Shown here piece by piece: positions 1-9,254 of a DNA stretch of 64,000 bases. The notes beneath the pieces are model-generated. The model was not told the origin of the DNA. It worked only from the letters and a program-made list of their open reading frames with translations, and ran no database searches. The stretch's first letter is position 1. Each line of letters opens with the position of its first letter. Source of the stretch: Phormidesmis priestleyi BC1401 (lineage in GTDB: Bacteria; Cyanobacteriota; Cyanobacteriia; Leptolyngbyales; Leptolyngbyaceae). The stretch spans positions 120,051-184,050 of the forward strand of contig NZ_LXYR01000004.1 in NCBI RefSeq assembly GCF_001650195.1. Reading direction: 5' to 3'. The position numbers and the translations under genes are program-made.

Positions 1-2
1 AC

Positions 3-608
3 TTCATTAGGTTGGACATCTGCCAAAAGATTATTAAAGAATTAGAACTTGAGGAAAGTAGAGAATCTAATAGGTCGGCTAACTTTCAAAGAATAATAAG
101 TTTATTGACATCCAATAAATCGGCTAAATCGGCTGTCGTAATCTCGATGGAGGCTGAGTTGCTTGGGGAGTTTCAAGGTAAATCCATTAAATCTTTTGAT
201 ATTCCAGATGACAACCATGAAGCGACTGTTGATCGTGTAGGAAATATTGAAAGCTTAGACTTATATATAGAAAATATAAGTTATTATGGTTCGAGTACTT
301 ATGTGATTCCATTTAGCATAAAAATAGAAGCTCAGTTATCTTATTTTATATACAAAGCAGATTACTGGGCACTAGATGATGAAAAAGCATATCGAATGTC
401 TATCGATGATTGGAATGACTACACTTATTCAGTTGATGAAGAATACTCTCTTGCAGTGGAAGGTCGTATGTCATTTATGGTAGATTCAGATATTCCTGAG
501 CAGTCAAATTTATCGGATGAAGATCTTATAGAAGTGATAGAGAACGCAGAGATTACTATAAGTATTATTGATAAGGTTTCTGTAATTCTCTATTCATCTC
601 CCGATTAG
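3..608 (+). CDS. Hypothetical protein, 5' end outside window
   Basis: The frame is open to the left edge, so the gene may begin before the window; a TTG at position 12 is the first possible start seen. About 200 residues are visible, acidic and rich in Ile, Ser, Asp and Glu, with alternating hydrophobic stretches that suggest beta-strands. There is no signal peptide or membrane segment. Base composition is clearly more AT-rich than the genes that follow, which fits recently acquired DNA. I do not recognise the family. It could be the C-terminal part of a larger toxin- or nuclease-like protein, but no catalytic motif supports that. Confidence 0.6.
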   Translation, partial: FIRLDICQKIIKELELEESRESNRSANFQRIISLLTSNKSAKSAVVISMEAELLGEFQGKSIKSFDIPDDNHEATVDRVGNIESLDLYIENISYYGSSTYVIPFSIKIEAQLSYFIYKADYWALDDEKAYRMSIDDWNDYTYSVDEEYSLAVEGRMSFMVDSDIPEQSNLSDEDLIEVIENAEITISIIDKVSVILYSSPD

Positions 609-728
609 CTTTCTTTTCAATTAGGTCTGTAGTGGCGACAGATTTTCTTGAATTACTGCCTCAACGTTAGAAAATGCAGTTTTTTAAGGATAAAGTTTGA
701 GAATCTTCTACCTTTCTTTTGGCAACCA

Positions 729-1544
729 ATGGCGAAAACTGTTCTCATTACTGGTGCTTCGACAGGAATCGGGCTTGCAACGGCAAAGCTATTTCAGCAG
801 CAAGGCTGGAACGTGGTTGCGACCATGCGATCGCCCCAAAAAACCTCTGACCTAACAACACTCGATCATACGCTCTCCCTACAATTAGATGTCACCGACC
901 CAGACTCGATCGCTCAAGCCGTCACCGCAGCGCTAGAGAAATTCTCGACGATCGATGTGCTGGTCAACAACGCAGGTTATGGCTTGATTGGCGCGTTTGA
1001 AGCCTGCACCCCTGAGCAGATTGAGCGACAGTTCGCCACAAACGTGTTTGGACTGATGGCAGTCACCAGAGCCGTGTTGCCTCACTTTCGAGAACGGCGA
1101 TCGGGCACCATTATTAACATCGCCTCGATCGGCGGCAAAATGGCGTTTCCTTTATATAGTCTCTATCACTCGACTAAATGGGCAGTTGAGGGCTTTTCAG
1201 AGTCGCTGCAATATGAGTTAGAGCCGTTTAATATTCGTGTCAAAGTAATTGAGCCAGGTCCCATTAAGACCGATTTTTATGGACGATCGGCTGACCCTGC
1301 GACCCGTCTTGGATTGACGGCATACGATGAATTTGCCGCAAAAGTGACCGCTAAACTCAAGCAAGCTGGAAACAATGGATCACCGCCAGAGGTGACAGCT
1401 CAGGTTATTTATCAAGCCGCAATCGACCCATCTCAGCGGCTCCGCTATCCGGCGGGGGGAAATGCTGGGCTGCTATTGCTGTTGAGAAAACTATTGCCCG
1501 ATCGGATGTTTAGTACAATAGTTCGGAGCAGCACGATTCGCTAG
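729..1544 (+). CDS. Short-chain dehydrogenase/reductase (SDR family)
   Basis: An NAD(P)-dependent oxidoreductase of 271 residues, the usual size for classical SDRs. The cofactor motif TGASTGIG lies at about residues 8-15. NNAG follows, then the catalytic Ser in IASIGG and the YHSTK (YxxxK) pair. The ATG at 729 is chosen because it puts the Rossmann motif right after the start; an upstream in-frame start at 648 would add 27 residues unlike the family. The C-terminal region (EPGPIKTDFYG) resembles the broad-specificity SDRs often labelled oxidoreductase or ketoreductase. The substrate cannot be told from sequence. It runs toward the SbcD gene with an 11-base gap and may be co-transcribed with it. 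Confidence 0.88.
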   Translation: MAKTVLITGASTGIGLATAKLFQQQGWNVVATMRSPQKTSDLTTLDHTLSLQLDVTDPDSIAQAVTAALEKFSTIDVLVNNAGYGLIGAFEACTPEQIERQFATNVFGLMAVTRAVLPHFRERRSGTIINIASIGGKMAFPLYSLYHSTKWAVEGFSESLQYELEPFNIRVKVIEPGPIKTDFYGRSADPATRLGLTAYDEFAAKVTAKLKQAGNNGSPPEVTAQVIYQAAIDPSQRLRYPAGGNAGLLLLLRKLLPDRMFSTIVRSSTIR

Positions 1545-1555
1545 TCGCGGTCTTT

Positions 1556-2857
1556 ATGATTAAAATCCTCCATCTCTCCGACATTCACTTGGGTAGCGGA
1601 TTCTCGCATGGGCGCATCAATCCCGAAACTGGACTCAACACGCGGCTGGAGGATTTTGTCGCGACGCTAGGACGCTGTATCGATCGCGCCCTCTCTGAAC
1701 CCGTCGATCTCGTCCTATTTGGGGGCGATGCCTTTCCAGACGCAACGCCGCCCCCTTATATCCAGCAGGCGTTTGCGCGGCAGTTTCATCGCTTAGTTGA
1801 GGCAGGCGTTCCCACTGTGCTGCTCGTCGGAAATCACGATCAGCATTCTCAAGGCGCTGGCGGTGCAAGTCTGTGCATCTATCGCACTCTCGGCGTACCG
1901 AATGTGATTGTCGGCGATCGTCTCGATTCTCACACCATCCAAACTCGCAATGGGGCTGTTCAAGTCATTACTCTGCCGTGGCTGACACGATCGACGCTGC
2001 TGACTCGTCCCGAAACCGAAGGACTCTCAATGTCAGAAGTGGGGCATTTATTGCTCGATCGGCTCCGTGTTGCCCTCGAAGGCGAAATTCGTAAACTCGA
2101 TCCCTCGATTCCCACCGTTTTGCTGGCTCACTTGATGGCAGATGCTGCCACCTATGGCGCAGAACGATTTTTAGCCGTGGGCAAAGGCTTCACGATTCCG
2201 CTCTCTCTAATCACTCGCGATTGTTTTGATTACGTGGCGCTGGGTCATGTCCATCGCTATCAGATTCTCTGTCAACAGCCGCTAGTCGTCTATCCCGGCA
2301 GCATTGAGCGCGTCGATTTTAGTGAAGAGAAAGAAGAAAAAGGATTCGTGCTAGTCGAATTAGAGCAAGGCAAGGTACAGATGGAATTCTGTCCGCTTCC
2401 GGTGCGATCGTTCCGCACGATAGAACTCGATTTGTCTGAAGAAGACGAACCACAAACTGCTTTGCTAGAGGCGATCGCATCAGAACTTGTCGAAGATGCC
2501 GTCGTGCGATTGATCTATCAACTCCGCCCCGAACAGATTGATCTCCTCGACGATTCCCTAATCCGCGAGGCGCTTAGCAGTGCCCATAATTACACCATTC
2601 ATCCTGAGCTAATCAGTCAACTCTCTCGTCCACGTCTGCCAGAATTGGGAATCGGCACCACGATCGAGCCTCTGCAAGCACTCCAAGCCTATCTCCAAAA
2701 CCGCGAAGACTTGCGCGATTTGCAAGAACCCATTCTCGAAGCCGCTCAACGATTGCTGACCGACGAGATGGCTTGGTCTGGGTCGATCGGGTTGACGATC
2801 GATTTAGACGATGCTCCATTAGTTGAGCCAGCAGAAACGCAACTACGATTGCTGTAG
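1556..2857 (+). CDS. sbcD: DNA repair exonuclease SbcD-like metallophosphoesterase
   Basis: A calcineurin-like metallophosphoesterase of 433 residues. Metal-ligand motifs appear in order: LSDIHLGS near residue 7, FGGDAF near 58, GNHD near 92, and ALGHVHR near 227. This is the signature of SbcD/Mre11 nucleases, which with the SbcC ATPase process DNA ends and hairpins. The length matches cyanobacterial SbcD. No sbcC is visible in the window. The gene ends only 11 bases from the stop of the convergent SNF2-type helicase gene. The function is well supported by family; whether it partners with SbcC here is inferred. Confidence 0.88.
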   Translation: MIKILHLSDIHLGSGFSHGRINPETGLNTRLEDFVATLGRCIDRALSEPVDLVLFGGDAFPDATPPPYIQQAFARQFHRLVEAGVPTVLLVGNHDQHSQGAGGASLCIYRTLGVPNVIVGDRLDSHTIQTRNGAVQVITLPWLTRSTLLTRPETEGLSMSEVGHLLLDRLRVALEGEIRKLDPSIPTVLLAHLMADAATYGAERFLAVGKGFTIPLSLITRDCFDYVALGHVHRYQILCQQPLVVYPGSIERVDFSEEKEEKGFVLVELEQGKVQMEFCPLPVRSFRTIELDLSEEDEPQTALLEAIASELVEDAVVRLIYQLRPEQIDLLDDSLIREALSSAHNYTIHPELISQLSRPRLPELGIGTTIEPLQALQAYLQNREDLRDLQEPILEAAQRLLTDEMAWSGSIGLTIDLDDAPLVEPAETQLRLL

Positions 2858-2868
2858 CACGATCGGCG

Positions 2869-5800
2869 TTATGGCTCAACAAAGATTATGCCTGCGGCAA
2901 GGTGAATCAGATTTAGCTCAGTGTTGCGACGATCGCCGATCATCTTCTTCTTGATTTCCAATTCTCGATTTACCTTTTGGAGTTGTCCTTCTGTGGCAGG
3001 CAATATTCGGAGCTTGCCTGATTGCTGAAAGGCTTGAATCCGTTCTTCGAGTTGTTGAGAGCGACGAGCTGCGTAGCTTTCGGCACTGCGTTGTTGAACA
3101 TTGCAATGGTTGTCATTCTCGGCAGCAAATTCTGCTGATGCCTGGTCAAAGGCTGCTTCTAAAGCATCATCGCAATCGCTATAAAGTGCCAGAACTCGAT
3201 CGAGATTTTCGATCAGATTGGCGGCATTCAGCTTTGCCTTTCCCCAACGGGCTGCCCGATAAACGAAGCGTTCTGATTGATCGTCAGACAATAACTTACC
3301 ATCTGAGTAATGAGCAACTTTGTAAGCAAGACGGTTCTCCGAGCGCAATCCCTCAAATAACCAGCGCTGGATCACATACACATATTGCCCCGGCGCAGCT
3401 TCAACGTCTGACTGCTCACAGCGAATTGCCGCGATCGGATGAATCTGAGCATCATTGTCGTAGCTGTGTCTGATCCATTGAATCAACGGATGGGTGGGAT
3501 CAAGCAGTTCGATCGGCTTCCCTTTATCTTTGTCTGGTTGGACTGCAAGGCGAGGGTCAAATAAACACAGAGCGGACGATCGATGTAAGCGAGTTTGAGT
3601 CGCAAATCGATGCTGCTTGAGAAATAAATCTAAATCGACCTTGGCATCTTCGGTTAGTTTAATCTCAAAGACGGCTTCTCTATCTTGAATGGGTTTAATG
3701 GTGGTTCCCAGGTAGTAGCGAGCAAAGTAGTCTTCGACAAATGAGTGCAATTCTTCTGAAGTCAACCATCGACCTTGATTGCGGCTTTTGGTCACAGCAT
3801 GGAGAATTTGATCTGAGAACGCCATTAAATTAACAGCTTCTTGTTCTAATTGGTCTTGTTCGAGGCGTTGTTTGAGAATTGCGCTTGCAGTTTCGTCGGC
3901 GCGTTTGAGTCGTTCGGCATCTGTCAGATCGGGTTCAAAGAGTGTGATGAGTAGTTTTTCGGTCGCTTCTCCGAGAATGTTTTCTAAATCGCCGATGCTT
4001 TCTTGAAAAACATTGATACGTTCATACAAACGTTCGAGAATCCGCTCCTCGATCGTGTCTACCAAGCTGAAATTAATAATTGAGATGCGATCGGCTTTTT
4101 GCCCTAAGCGATCGATCCGTCCAATTCGCTGTTCGACTCGCATTGGATTCCACGGCAAATCATAATTAATCAAAAAACGACAAAATTGCAGGTCAATCCC
4201 TTCGCTGCCGACTTCTGAAGACAGAAGAATTGAGGTTTTGCCCTGTTCAAATTGTGCCAACACGTCTTGTTTTTGATCGCCCATGCCACCCAAAATCAAG
4301 CTGGTCTGAATTCCATCCGTCTCTAAGCGGCGTTGCAAATAGTGCAGGGTGCCGCGAAAATAGGCAAATAGAACAAATTGCTCGTCTGGATTTTTCTTGA
4401 GTTCGCGATGTAGACACTGAACCAGCGATCGATATTTAGTGTCTTCAGCTTCGAGTTGCGCGTAGTCAATATTTTCTAAGGGCAATGTCTCTGAGTCAGG
4501 CGATCGTTCAGGGTCTGATTGCAGGATCGAAATGCCTGATTCCCAAAGCAACTCATCTTGAAATTCATCCAGAATTCCTTGTTTTGACCAAGTTTGCAGC
4601 GCAGCGACGAGACAGCTCGCCATTTGCCGTTGACGCGCAATCAACCGAAAGAGCAGAACGCCTTGCTTGCCTTTGCTTTGTTTGCGAATCGCTTGAGTCA
4701 CCGACTCATAAATTTCTTTTTCTAAAGCAGAGAAGTGAACCTTTAACGTTTGTGGGGCACGCTCAACCCGGTTAGGCAGCACATCGCGTTTACGACTGCG
4801 GGTGAGATATTGACTGACTAATGAAGCATTTTCTAACTTATACCCAAGTCTGACTTGCATGTCTGCGTCAATCGTCTCTGGCGTTTCTAGCGTATGTTGA
4901 ATTTGCCGCAACACAGGATTTTCTCGAAAGTAATCGGATTGAAGGGCGCGATCGAGATCACGTTTTGCCGCTCTAAAATCGGGAGGATGACTCCAGAGCG
5001 ATCGCAATGCCCGAATCAGAGGTTTGTTTGCCTCCAGCATTTGCTCAAAGATAGTTTTGTCAAAAAAGTCTTCTGGGCTAATGATTTTCAGCAGTTGATA
5101 AAGGTTAGTGTTTTGCGTCTGAATCGGGGTTGCTGTCAATAGCAATAGATGACGAGCCGCATCTCGCACTAGTTGACCCAATCGATGATTTGCGGTGGCT
5201 GAATTGCGGAGATAATGCGCTTCATCAATAATCACCAAATCAAACACACTCACCTCATCGGCGGCAGGATTGTTGTTGTTATTGTTGTCTAACAATCTTG
5301 CGAGTTCTGCCTTGGCTCCTGACATCGTTTCATCTTCCCAATTGGCGTTGGGGCGAAGTCCTTCTAAGCTGGCGATGCACACAAAGGGGTGCTGATAATG
5401 GCTTTGCAAAACGTGCTTGACTTCTTCTAAAAGCTCTTGGGCACTGGTGAGTTTGGCAACAATATTAAATCGTTGGTGCAAATCATCGCGCCATTTTTCT
5501 CGCAAAATTGCAGGACAAATGATTAATAAACGACGAGCATCGGCTCTGGCTTGCAGTTCTTTCCAGATATAGATTGCCTCGATTGTTTTCCCCAGTCCTA
5601 CTTCGTCTGCAACTAACAATCGCCCTACCGGAGATTCTAAAAATTTCAGCACAGGTTTAAACTGGTGCGGGTAAAAGTCCGTATGGCTCGACTCCATGCT
5701 GTAGAAAATGTTAGTTAATTGCCCTTTCACCTTCTCAAACGTGAGAATTCGGCGCAGGTCATCGGCTCCGCTAAATTTCCCTTGTTCTAGCAGCGCAAAA

Positions 5801-6000
5801 AGTCCCTCTGGTTCTCCACAAAGCTCTAAAAGGTTGTAGGGCTTATAGGCTTTTTCGTTTGGGCTAAACTGGACTTGCACCAGTAGCCGAGTTCCAGAAG
5901 TGCGAGTTTTTCCGGTCGTGATGCCCCGATGTCCCGGATTGGCTTTTACGCGCACTTCTTGCCCCGCGATCGTCGGACTCCAAGTAACAATGTTGCTCAT
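2869..6000 (-). CDS. RapA/SNF2-type DNA helicase-translocase
   Basis: A 1043-residue superfamily 2 ATPase of the SNF2/RapA branch. Visible motifs are motif I DEVGLGKT at about 132-139, motif II DEAH at 259-262, motif III TATP at about 289-292, motif V SSEVGSEGIDLQF near 590, and motif VI QRIGRIDRLGQ near 623-633. The EVGSEGIDLQF block and the following NYDLPWNPMRVEQRIG are typical of RapA-like proteins and of helicases in phage-defence islands such as DrmD of DISARM. A run of six Asn sits near residues 239-244 between motifs Ia and II. The 350-residue C-terminal part has no motif I recognise. It follows the Hsp70-like gene by 44 bases on the same strand, so the two are probably one operon. 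Such enzymes move along duplex DNA and displace proteins; the actual target is unknown. Confidence 0.9.
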   Translation of the reverse strand: MSNIVTWSPTIAGQEVRVKANPGHRGITTGKTRTSGTRLLVQVQFSPNEKAYKPYNLLELCGEPEGLFALLEQGKFSGADDLRRILTFEKVKGQLTNIFYSMESSHTDFYPHQFKPVLKFLESPVGRLLVADEVGLGKTIEAIYIWKELQARADARRLLIICPAILREKWRDDLHQRFNIVAKLTSAQELLEEVKHVLQSHYQHPFVCIASLEGLRPNANWEDETMSGAKAELARLLDNNNNNNPAADEVSVFDLVIIDEAHYLRNSATANHRLGQLVRDAARHLLLLTATPIQTQNTNLYQLLKIISPEDFFDKTIFEQMLEANKPLIRALRSLWSHPPDFRAAKRDLDRALQSDYFRENPVLRQIQHTLETPETIDADMQVRLGYKLENASLVSQYLTRSRKRDVLPNRVERAPQTLKVHFSALEKEIYESVTQAIRKQSKGKQGVLLFRLIARQRQMASCLVAALQTWSKQGILDEFQDELLWESGISILQSDPERSPDSETLPLENIDYAQLEAEDTKYRSLVQCLHRELKKNPDEQFVLFAYFRGTLHYLQRRLETDGIQTSLILGGMGDQKQDVLAQFEQGKTSILLSSEVGSEGIDLQFCRFLINYDLPWNPMRVEQRIGRIDRLGQKADRISIINFSLVDTIEERILERLYERINVFQESIGDLENILGEATEKLLITLFEPDLTDAERLKRADETASAILKQRLEQDQLEQEAVNLMAFSDQILHAVTKSRNQGRWLTSEELHSFVEDYFARYYLGTTIKPIQDREAVFEIKLTEDAKVDLDLFLKQHRFATQTRLHRSSALCLFDPRLAVQPDKDKGKPIELLDPTHPLIQWIRHSYDNDAQIHPIAAIRCEQSDVEAAPGQYVYVIQRWLFEGLRSENRLAYKVAHYSDGKLLSDDQSERFVYRAARWGKAKLNAANLIENLDRVLALYSDCDDALEAAFDQASAEFAAENDNHCNVQQRSAESYAARRSQQLEERIQAFQQSGKLRILPATEGQLQKVNRELEIKKKMIGDRRNTELNLIHLAAGIIFVEP
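5270..5290. repeat. Trinucleotide microsatellite encoding poly-Asn
   Basis: A TTG/TTA triplet run on the plus strand encodes six consecutive Asn in the helicase, between motifs Ia and II. Being a triplet repeat, slippage would change linker length without breaking the frame. Confidence 0.7.
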
Positions 6001-6044
6001 TGACTATATGCCTTTGCTCTTGGGTAAATTCATTCAGAAGATCT

Positions 6045-9000
6045 TCATCTCGGTTCGTTAGCTTTAGGGGTCTTACCCATTGGATCTTCTTCTTTGGGCG
6101 GTACTGGCTTGACTTGTTCCATCTCGCTTGGAAGTCTGACCTCTGGCTGCTCTCCAGTAGGAATCGACAGCCCATAAGCGACTGCAAATCGATGAAACTC
6201 GCGGTCACTGATGCCATTCGTTTCTAAATCTTTGGGAAATGGCAGCGATCGCACTCCATACTCTGGAATTCCAGCATTCTTATGGTTAAAGTCTTTGTGA
6301 GTCGAAGTGATCGCCTGCGTGTAAAAAGAGGTTTGTCCACCGCCGCCGCCGATTAAAACTTCTAAAGGTTTCTCAAAACCACGCCACGTTAGCCTGAAAC
6401 CATGCTCAACGTATCTTTGACTCCCATTCCAAACAACATTAGCAACCAATTCCTGAATTTCTCTCCGAGCCGTACTGGTTTGGAATCGATCGAGATAATG
6501 GGTTGAGTTTCCACATATCGTATTTTTGACATCCGTTTCTGCAACCCCTAATTCCTGTGCCAGCCGTTGAGAAAATGCAGTGACCCCTAAAGAATTGACT
6601 TTGGTAGAGTAGAAATCAACTTTCTTTTCACCGTCCTCCTTCCAATACCGAAACGAGCTTCCGTCCAGCGTTCCATCTCCCACATCAAAGAGGACATAGA
6701 ACCCTTCATCGATTTCAAGAGAGTTGATTAGCGACCACGCTTCAGCCGCAATTTCTGGGATTGCATGGCAATCGATCGCAGTTCCTTCCAGTGTTGCTCT
6801 CAGTGGTTTGATACGATCGCGCAAATTATCGATCGTCATTCGCTCAGTCTGCGGTTCATTACTCAACAACCAGGCGAGAGAAAGAACTTTTTCAAAGCGT
6901 TTAATTGCCTTAGAATCACAATATTCAACAGGAACGCCAACATTCGCAGACCATTCAATTCTTTGGTTAATGATGAGTTCTGGTTTGTTGTGACGAATCC
7001 AATCTTTAGTGCGAATCATGACACGACTTAAATAGTAGGCACAAAGATTTTCAACGGTTTCATCCTCACTCAGTCCCGGTAATTTTTTGAACTGCCAGCT
7101 TTCCGCACTTTGAGGAAGATCAAAATTTGCCAGACGCATCTTGATAAACTCCACCGTCGTCTGCACCTGGTTTTCATAGGGTTTCCACTCAGAAGCGGTC
7201 AACCCAGTAATCAGCGTGCCATCGGGCAGAATTCCGATTTTTGTCGGCAGTAAGGCTTCTTCTAGATGAGTATCTTCGTCGGTAAAGGTGACAATCTCCG
7301 ATCGGTCTGTTGACACATCTCGAAAACAAACTTTCGTAAAGCTGGTGCCAAAGTCAATTCCTAAATTTAGCGACAAAACCCCTAAATCAATCGGTTCTTC
7401 AGGAGGAGTGACGATCGGAGCCTGCTCAACTTCGGGTTCTAGTTCAGTCGGCAAGTCTACAAATCTTGGTGCTATCGGAGTTGGAAACGGCTCGATCGTG
7501 GGCAGCCGATTCTCGATCGTCAGATTTGAAGATTCACTGATTTGTCGGACTTCGATCTCTCTCAATTGTTGTTGAAGTTGAGCAACTTGTTCTGCAAGCC
7601 TGGGTAATGCTTGTTGCAACGCTTGAAATTCACTGAAATTCAGAGTCGTTGTTTGAAGTTGTTGACGAATGTTTTGAATCTCTTGAGATAAGCTTTCTCG
7701 CACTTGAGAAAGCTGTGAGTTTAACCCTGGCTGACTTGTTGCTGCATCACCCTGACCCTGCCGAATCGCAGCCAATTGTGTCTCCAGTTGAGACAATCGC
7801 GTTTGCAGGTCAGCGTAATCAGTGGCGGTTAAACCTTGACGCTGCTGAAGAAAAATGATTCTTTCTGTAAGGTGGGGAAATGCCTGTTGCAGCGTCTCTA
7901 ATCCATCAAGACTGAGATTCGCCGCTTGAAGTTGTTGACGAATGTCCTGAATCTCTTGAGATAAGCTCTCTCGCACTTGAGAAAGCTGTGAGTTTAACCC
8001 TGGCTGACTTGTTGCTGCATCACCCTGACCCTGCCGAATCGCAGCCAATTGTGTCTCTAATTGAGACAATCGCGTTTGCAGGTCAGCGTAGTTGGTGGCG
8101 GTTAAACCTTGACGCTGCTCAAGAGAAATGATTCTTTCTGTTAGCTGGGGAAATGCCTGTTGCAATGCCTCTAATCCATCAAGACTGAAGTTCGCCGCTT
8201 GAAGTTTTTGACGAACGATCAGAATTTCTTGGAATAAGCCTTCCCGCAGTCGAGAGAGTGGCGCATCCAACCCTGCCGTTGTTAATGCCTCAGCCTGATG
8301 TTGTTGAATCGAAGCCAATTGCACATCAATTTGAGAGAGTCGTGCCTGCAACTCGACCTGATCCGTTACAGTCAAACTTTGACGCTCCTGAAGAGCAATA
8401 ATTTGCTCGGTAAGTCGAGGAAATTCCTGTTGCAACGCCTCCAGTCCATCAAAACGTTGAAGTTGTTGACGAATTGCCTGAATCTCTTGGGATAAGATTT
8501 CTCGCACTTGAGAGACTTGCGTGTTCAGCCCCGTCTCGATCGTCTCTGCATCAGTCTGACGCTGTTGAATCACCGTCAACTGCACACCAATTTCAGCGAG
8601 TCGCATTTGCAGTTCGGCATAACTCGTTGCCGTTAAATTTTGACGTTGCTGAAGGAAACTAACTTCTTCTTTGAGATCAGGAAATGCCTGTTGCAAAGCC
8701 TCCACTCCATCAAGACTTTGAAGTTGTTGACGAATGCCCCAAATTTCTTGAGATAAGGTTTCTCGCACTTGAGCGATTTGTGCGTTTAACCCTGCCTGAC
8801 TTGTTTCCGCATGAGTCTGATGCTGCTGGATCGCAGTCAATTGGGCATTGATTTGAGATAATTGCGCTTGCAGTTCGCTTAAGTAGGTCGCAGTCGCGTT
8901 TTGCCCTTGCTGAGTTGTCGTGAAGCGATCGTGTAGCTGAGAAAGCTGCGATCGGAGTCCAATCAGATCGATCGCGGTCTCATTTCGTTCTAAAACTCGT

Positions 9001-9254
9001 TGATCGAGGTTTAATAAGCGTTGATCGATCTGCGCGATCGCTCCATTAAATTGCTGTTCTGTTTGCTGCTCAAAACGTCGCCGATTGACTAAGTTTAGAC
9101 ACAGCGAGAGAGACAGCGGAGCCGCCGCATAGATTGCCTGTTGCGATAAAGCTGAAATCACAACTCCCACCACAGAAGCGGCAGTCGAGGTATATTCAAC
9201 GACATTTAGGAGTCGTGATCGCTGGGTTCGTCGAGCAGAAAATGGATTGCTCAT
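6045..9254 (-). CDS. Membrane-anchored coiled-coil protein with C-terminal Hsp70-like ATPase domain
   Basis: A 1069-residue protein of unusual build. Residues about 20-58 hold two hydrophobic stretches separated by a few residues, likely a membrane hairpin. Residues about 118-565 are five tandem repeats of 87-91 residues, Gln- and Leu-rich with heptad character, predicting a long coiled coil. A Pro-rich linker follows. From about 630 there is an actin/Hsp70-fold ATPase: phosphate-1 motif GIDFGTSFTK, phosphate-2 motif FDVGDGTLDGSSF near 855-868, and adenosine motif LIGGGGGQTSFY near 965. It lacks the normal DnaK substrate-binding domain. It is the first gene of a probable operon with the RapA/SNF2 helicase. 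The ATPase fold is clear; the role is unknown. A scaffold that couples membrane, nucleotide state and the helicase is inference. Confidence 0.88.
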   Translation of the reverse strand: MSNPFSARRTQRSRLLNVVEYTSTAASVVGVVISALSQQAIYAAAPLSLSLCLNLVNRRRFEQQTEQQFNGAIAQIDQRLLNLDQRVLERNETAIDLIGLRSQLSQLHDRFTTTQQGQNATATYLSELQAQLSQINAQLTAIQQHQTHAETSQAGLNAQIAQVRETLSQEIWGIRQQLQSLDGVEALQQAFPDLKEEVSFLQQRQNLTATSYAELQMRLAEIGVQLTVIQQRQTDAETIETGLNTQVSQVREILSQEIQAIRQQLQRFDGLEALQQEFPRLTEQIIALQERQSLTVTDQVELQARLSQIDVQLASIQQHQAEALTTAGLDAPLSRLREGLFQEILIVRQKLQAANFSLDGLEALQQAFPQLTERIISLEQRQGLTATNYADLQTRLSQLETQLAAIRQGQGDAATSQPGLNSQLSQVRESLSQEIQDIRQQLQAANLSLDGLETLQQAFPHLTERIIFLQQRQGLTATDYADLQTRLSQLETQLAAIRQGQGDAATSQPGLNSQLSQVRESLSQEIQNIRQQLQTTTLNFSEFQALQQALPRLAEQVAQLQQQLREIEVRQISESSNLTIENRLPTIEPFPTPIAPRFVDLPTELEPEVEQAPIVTPPEEPIDLGVLSLNLGIDFGTSFTKVCFRDVSTDRSEIVTFTDEDTHLEEALLPTKIGILPDGTLITGLTASEWKPYENQVQTTVEFIKMRLANFDLPQSAESWQFKKLPGLSEDETVENLCAYYLSRVMIRTKDWIRHNKPELIINQRIEWSANVGVPVEYCDSKAIKRFEKVLSLAWLLSNEPQTERMTIDNLRDRIKPLRATLEGTAIDCHAIPEIAAEAWSLINSLEIDEGFYVLFDVGDGTLDGSSFRYWKEDGEKKVDFYSTKVNSLGVTAFSQRLAQELGVAETDVKNTICGNSTHYLDRFQTSTARREIQELVANVVWNGSQRYVEHGFRLTWRGFEKPLEVLIGGGGGQTSFYTQAITSTHKDFNHKNAGIPEYGVRSLPFPKDLETNGISDREFHRFAVAYGLSIPTGEQPEVRLPSEMEQVKPVPPKEEDPMGKTPKANEPR
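7560..8903 (-). repeat. Five in-gene tandem repeats of 261-273 bases
   Basis: The coiled-coil part of the Hsp70-like gene is built from five copies of an 87-91-codon unit. Each starts with an xLTATxYxxLQ-like block and ends with LQQAFPxLTE and a QxRQ block. The two copies nearest the linker are nearly identical at the DNA level with a period of exactly 273 bases (compare the matching stretches near 7822 and 8095). The outer copies have diverged. This points to recent duplication or gene conversion and predicts length variation between strains. Confidence 0.85.

Noticed and set aside
2869..6000. Calling the helicase DrmD of a DISARM system
   Set aside because: The motif V-VI block is similar, but no drmA, drmB, drmC or adenine methyltransferase gene is adjacent, and the only methyltransferase in the window lies 56 kb away.
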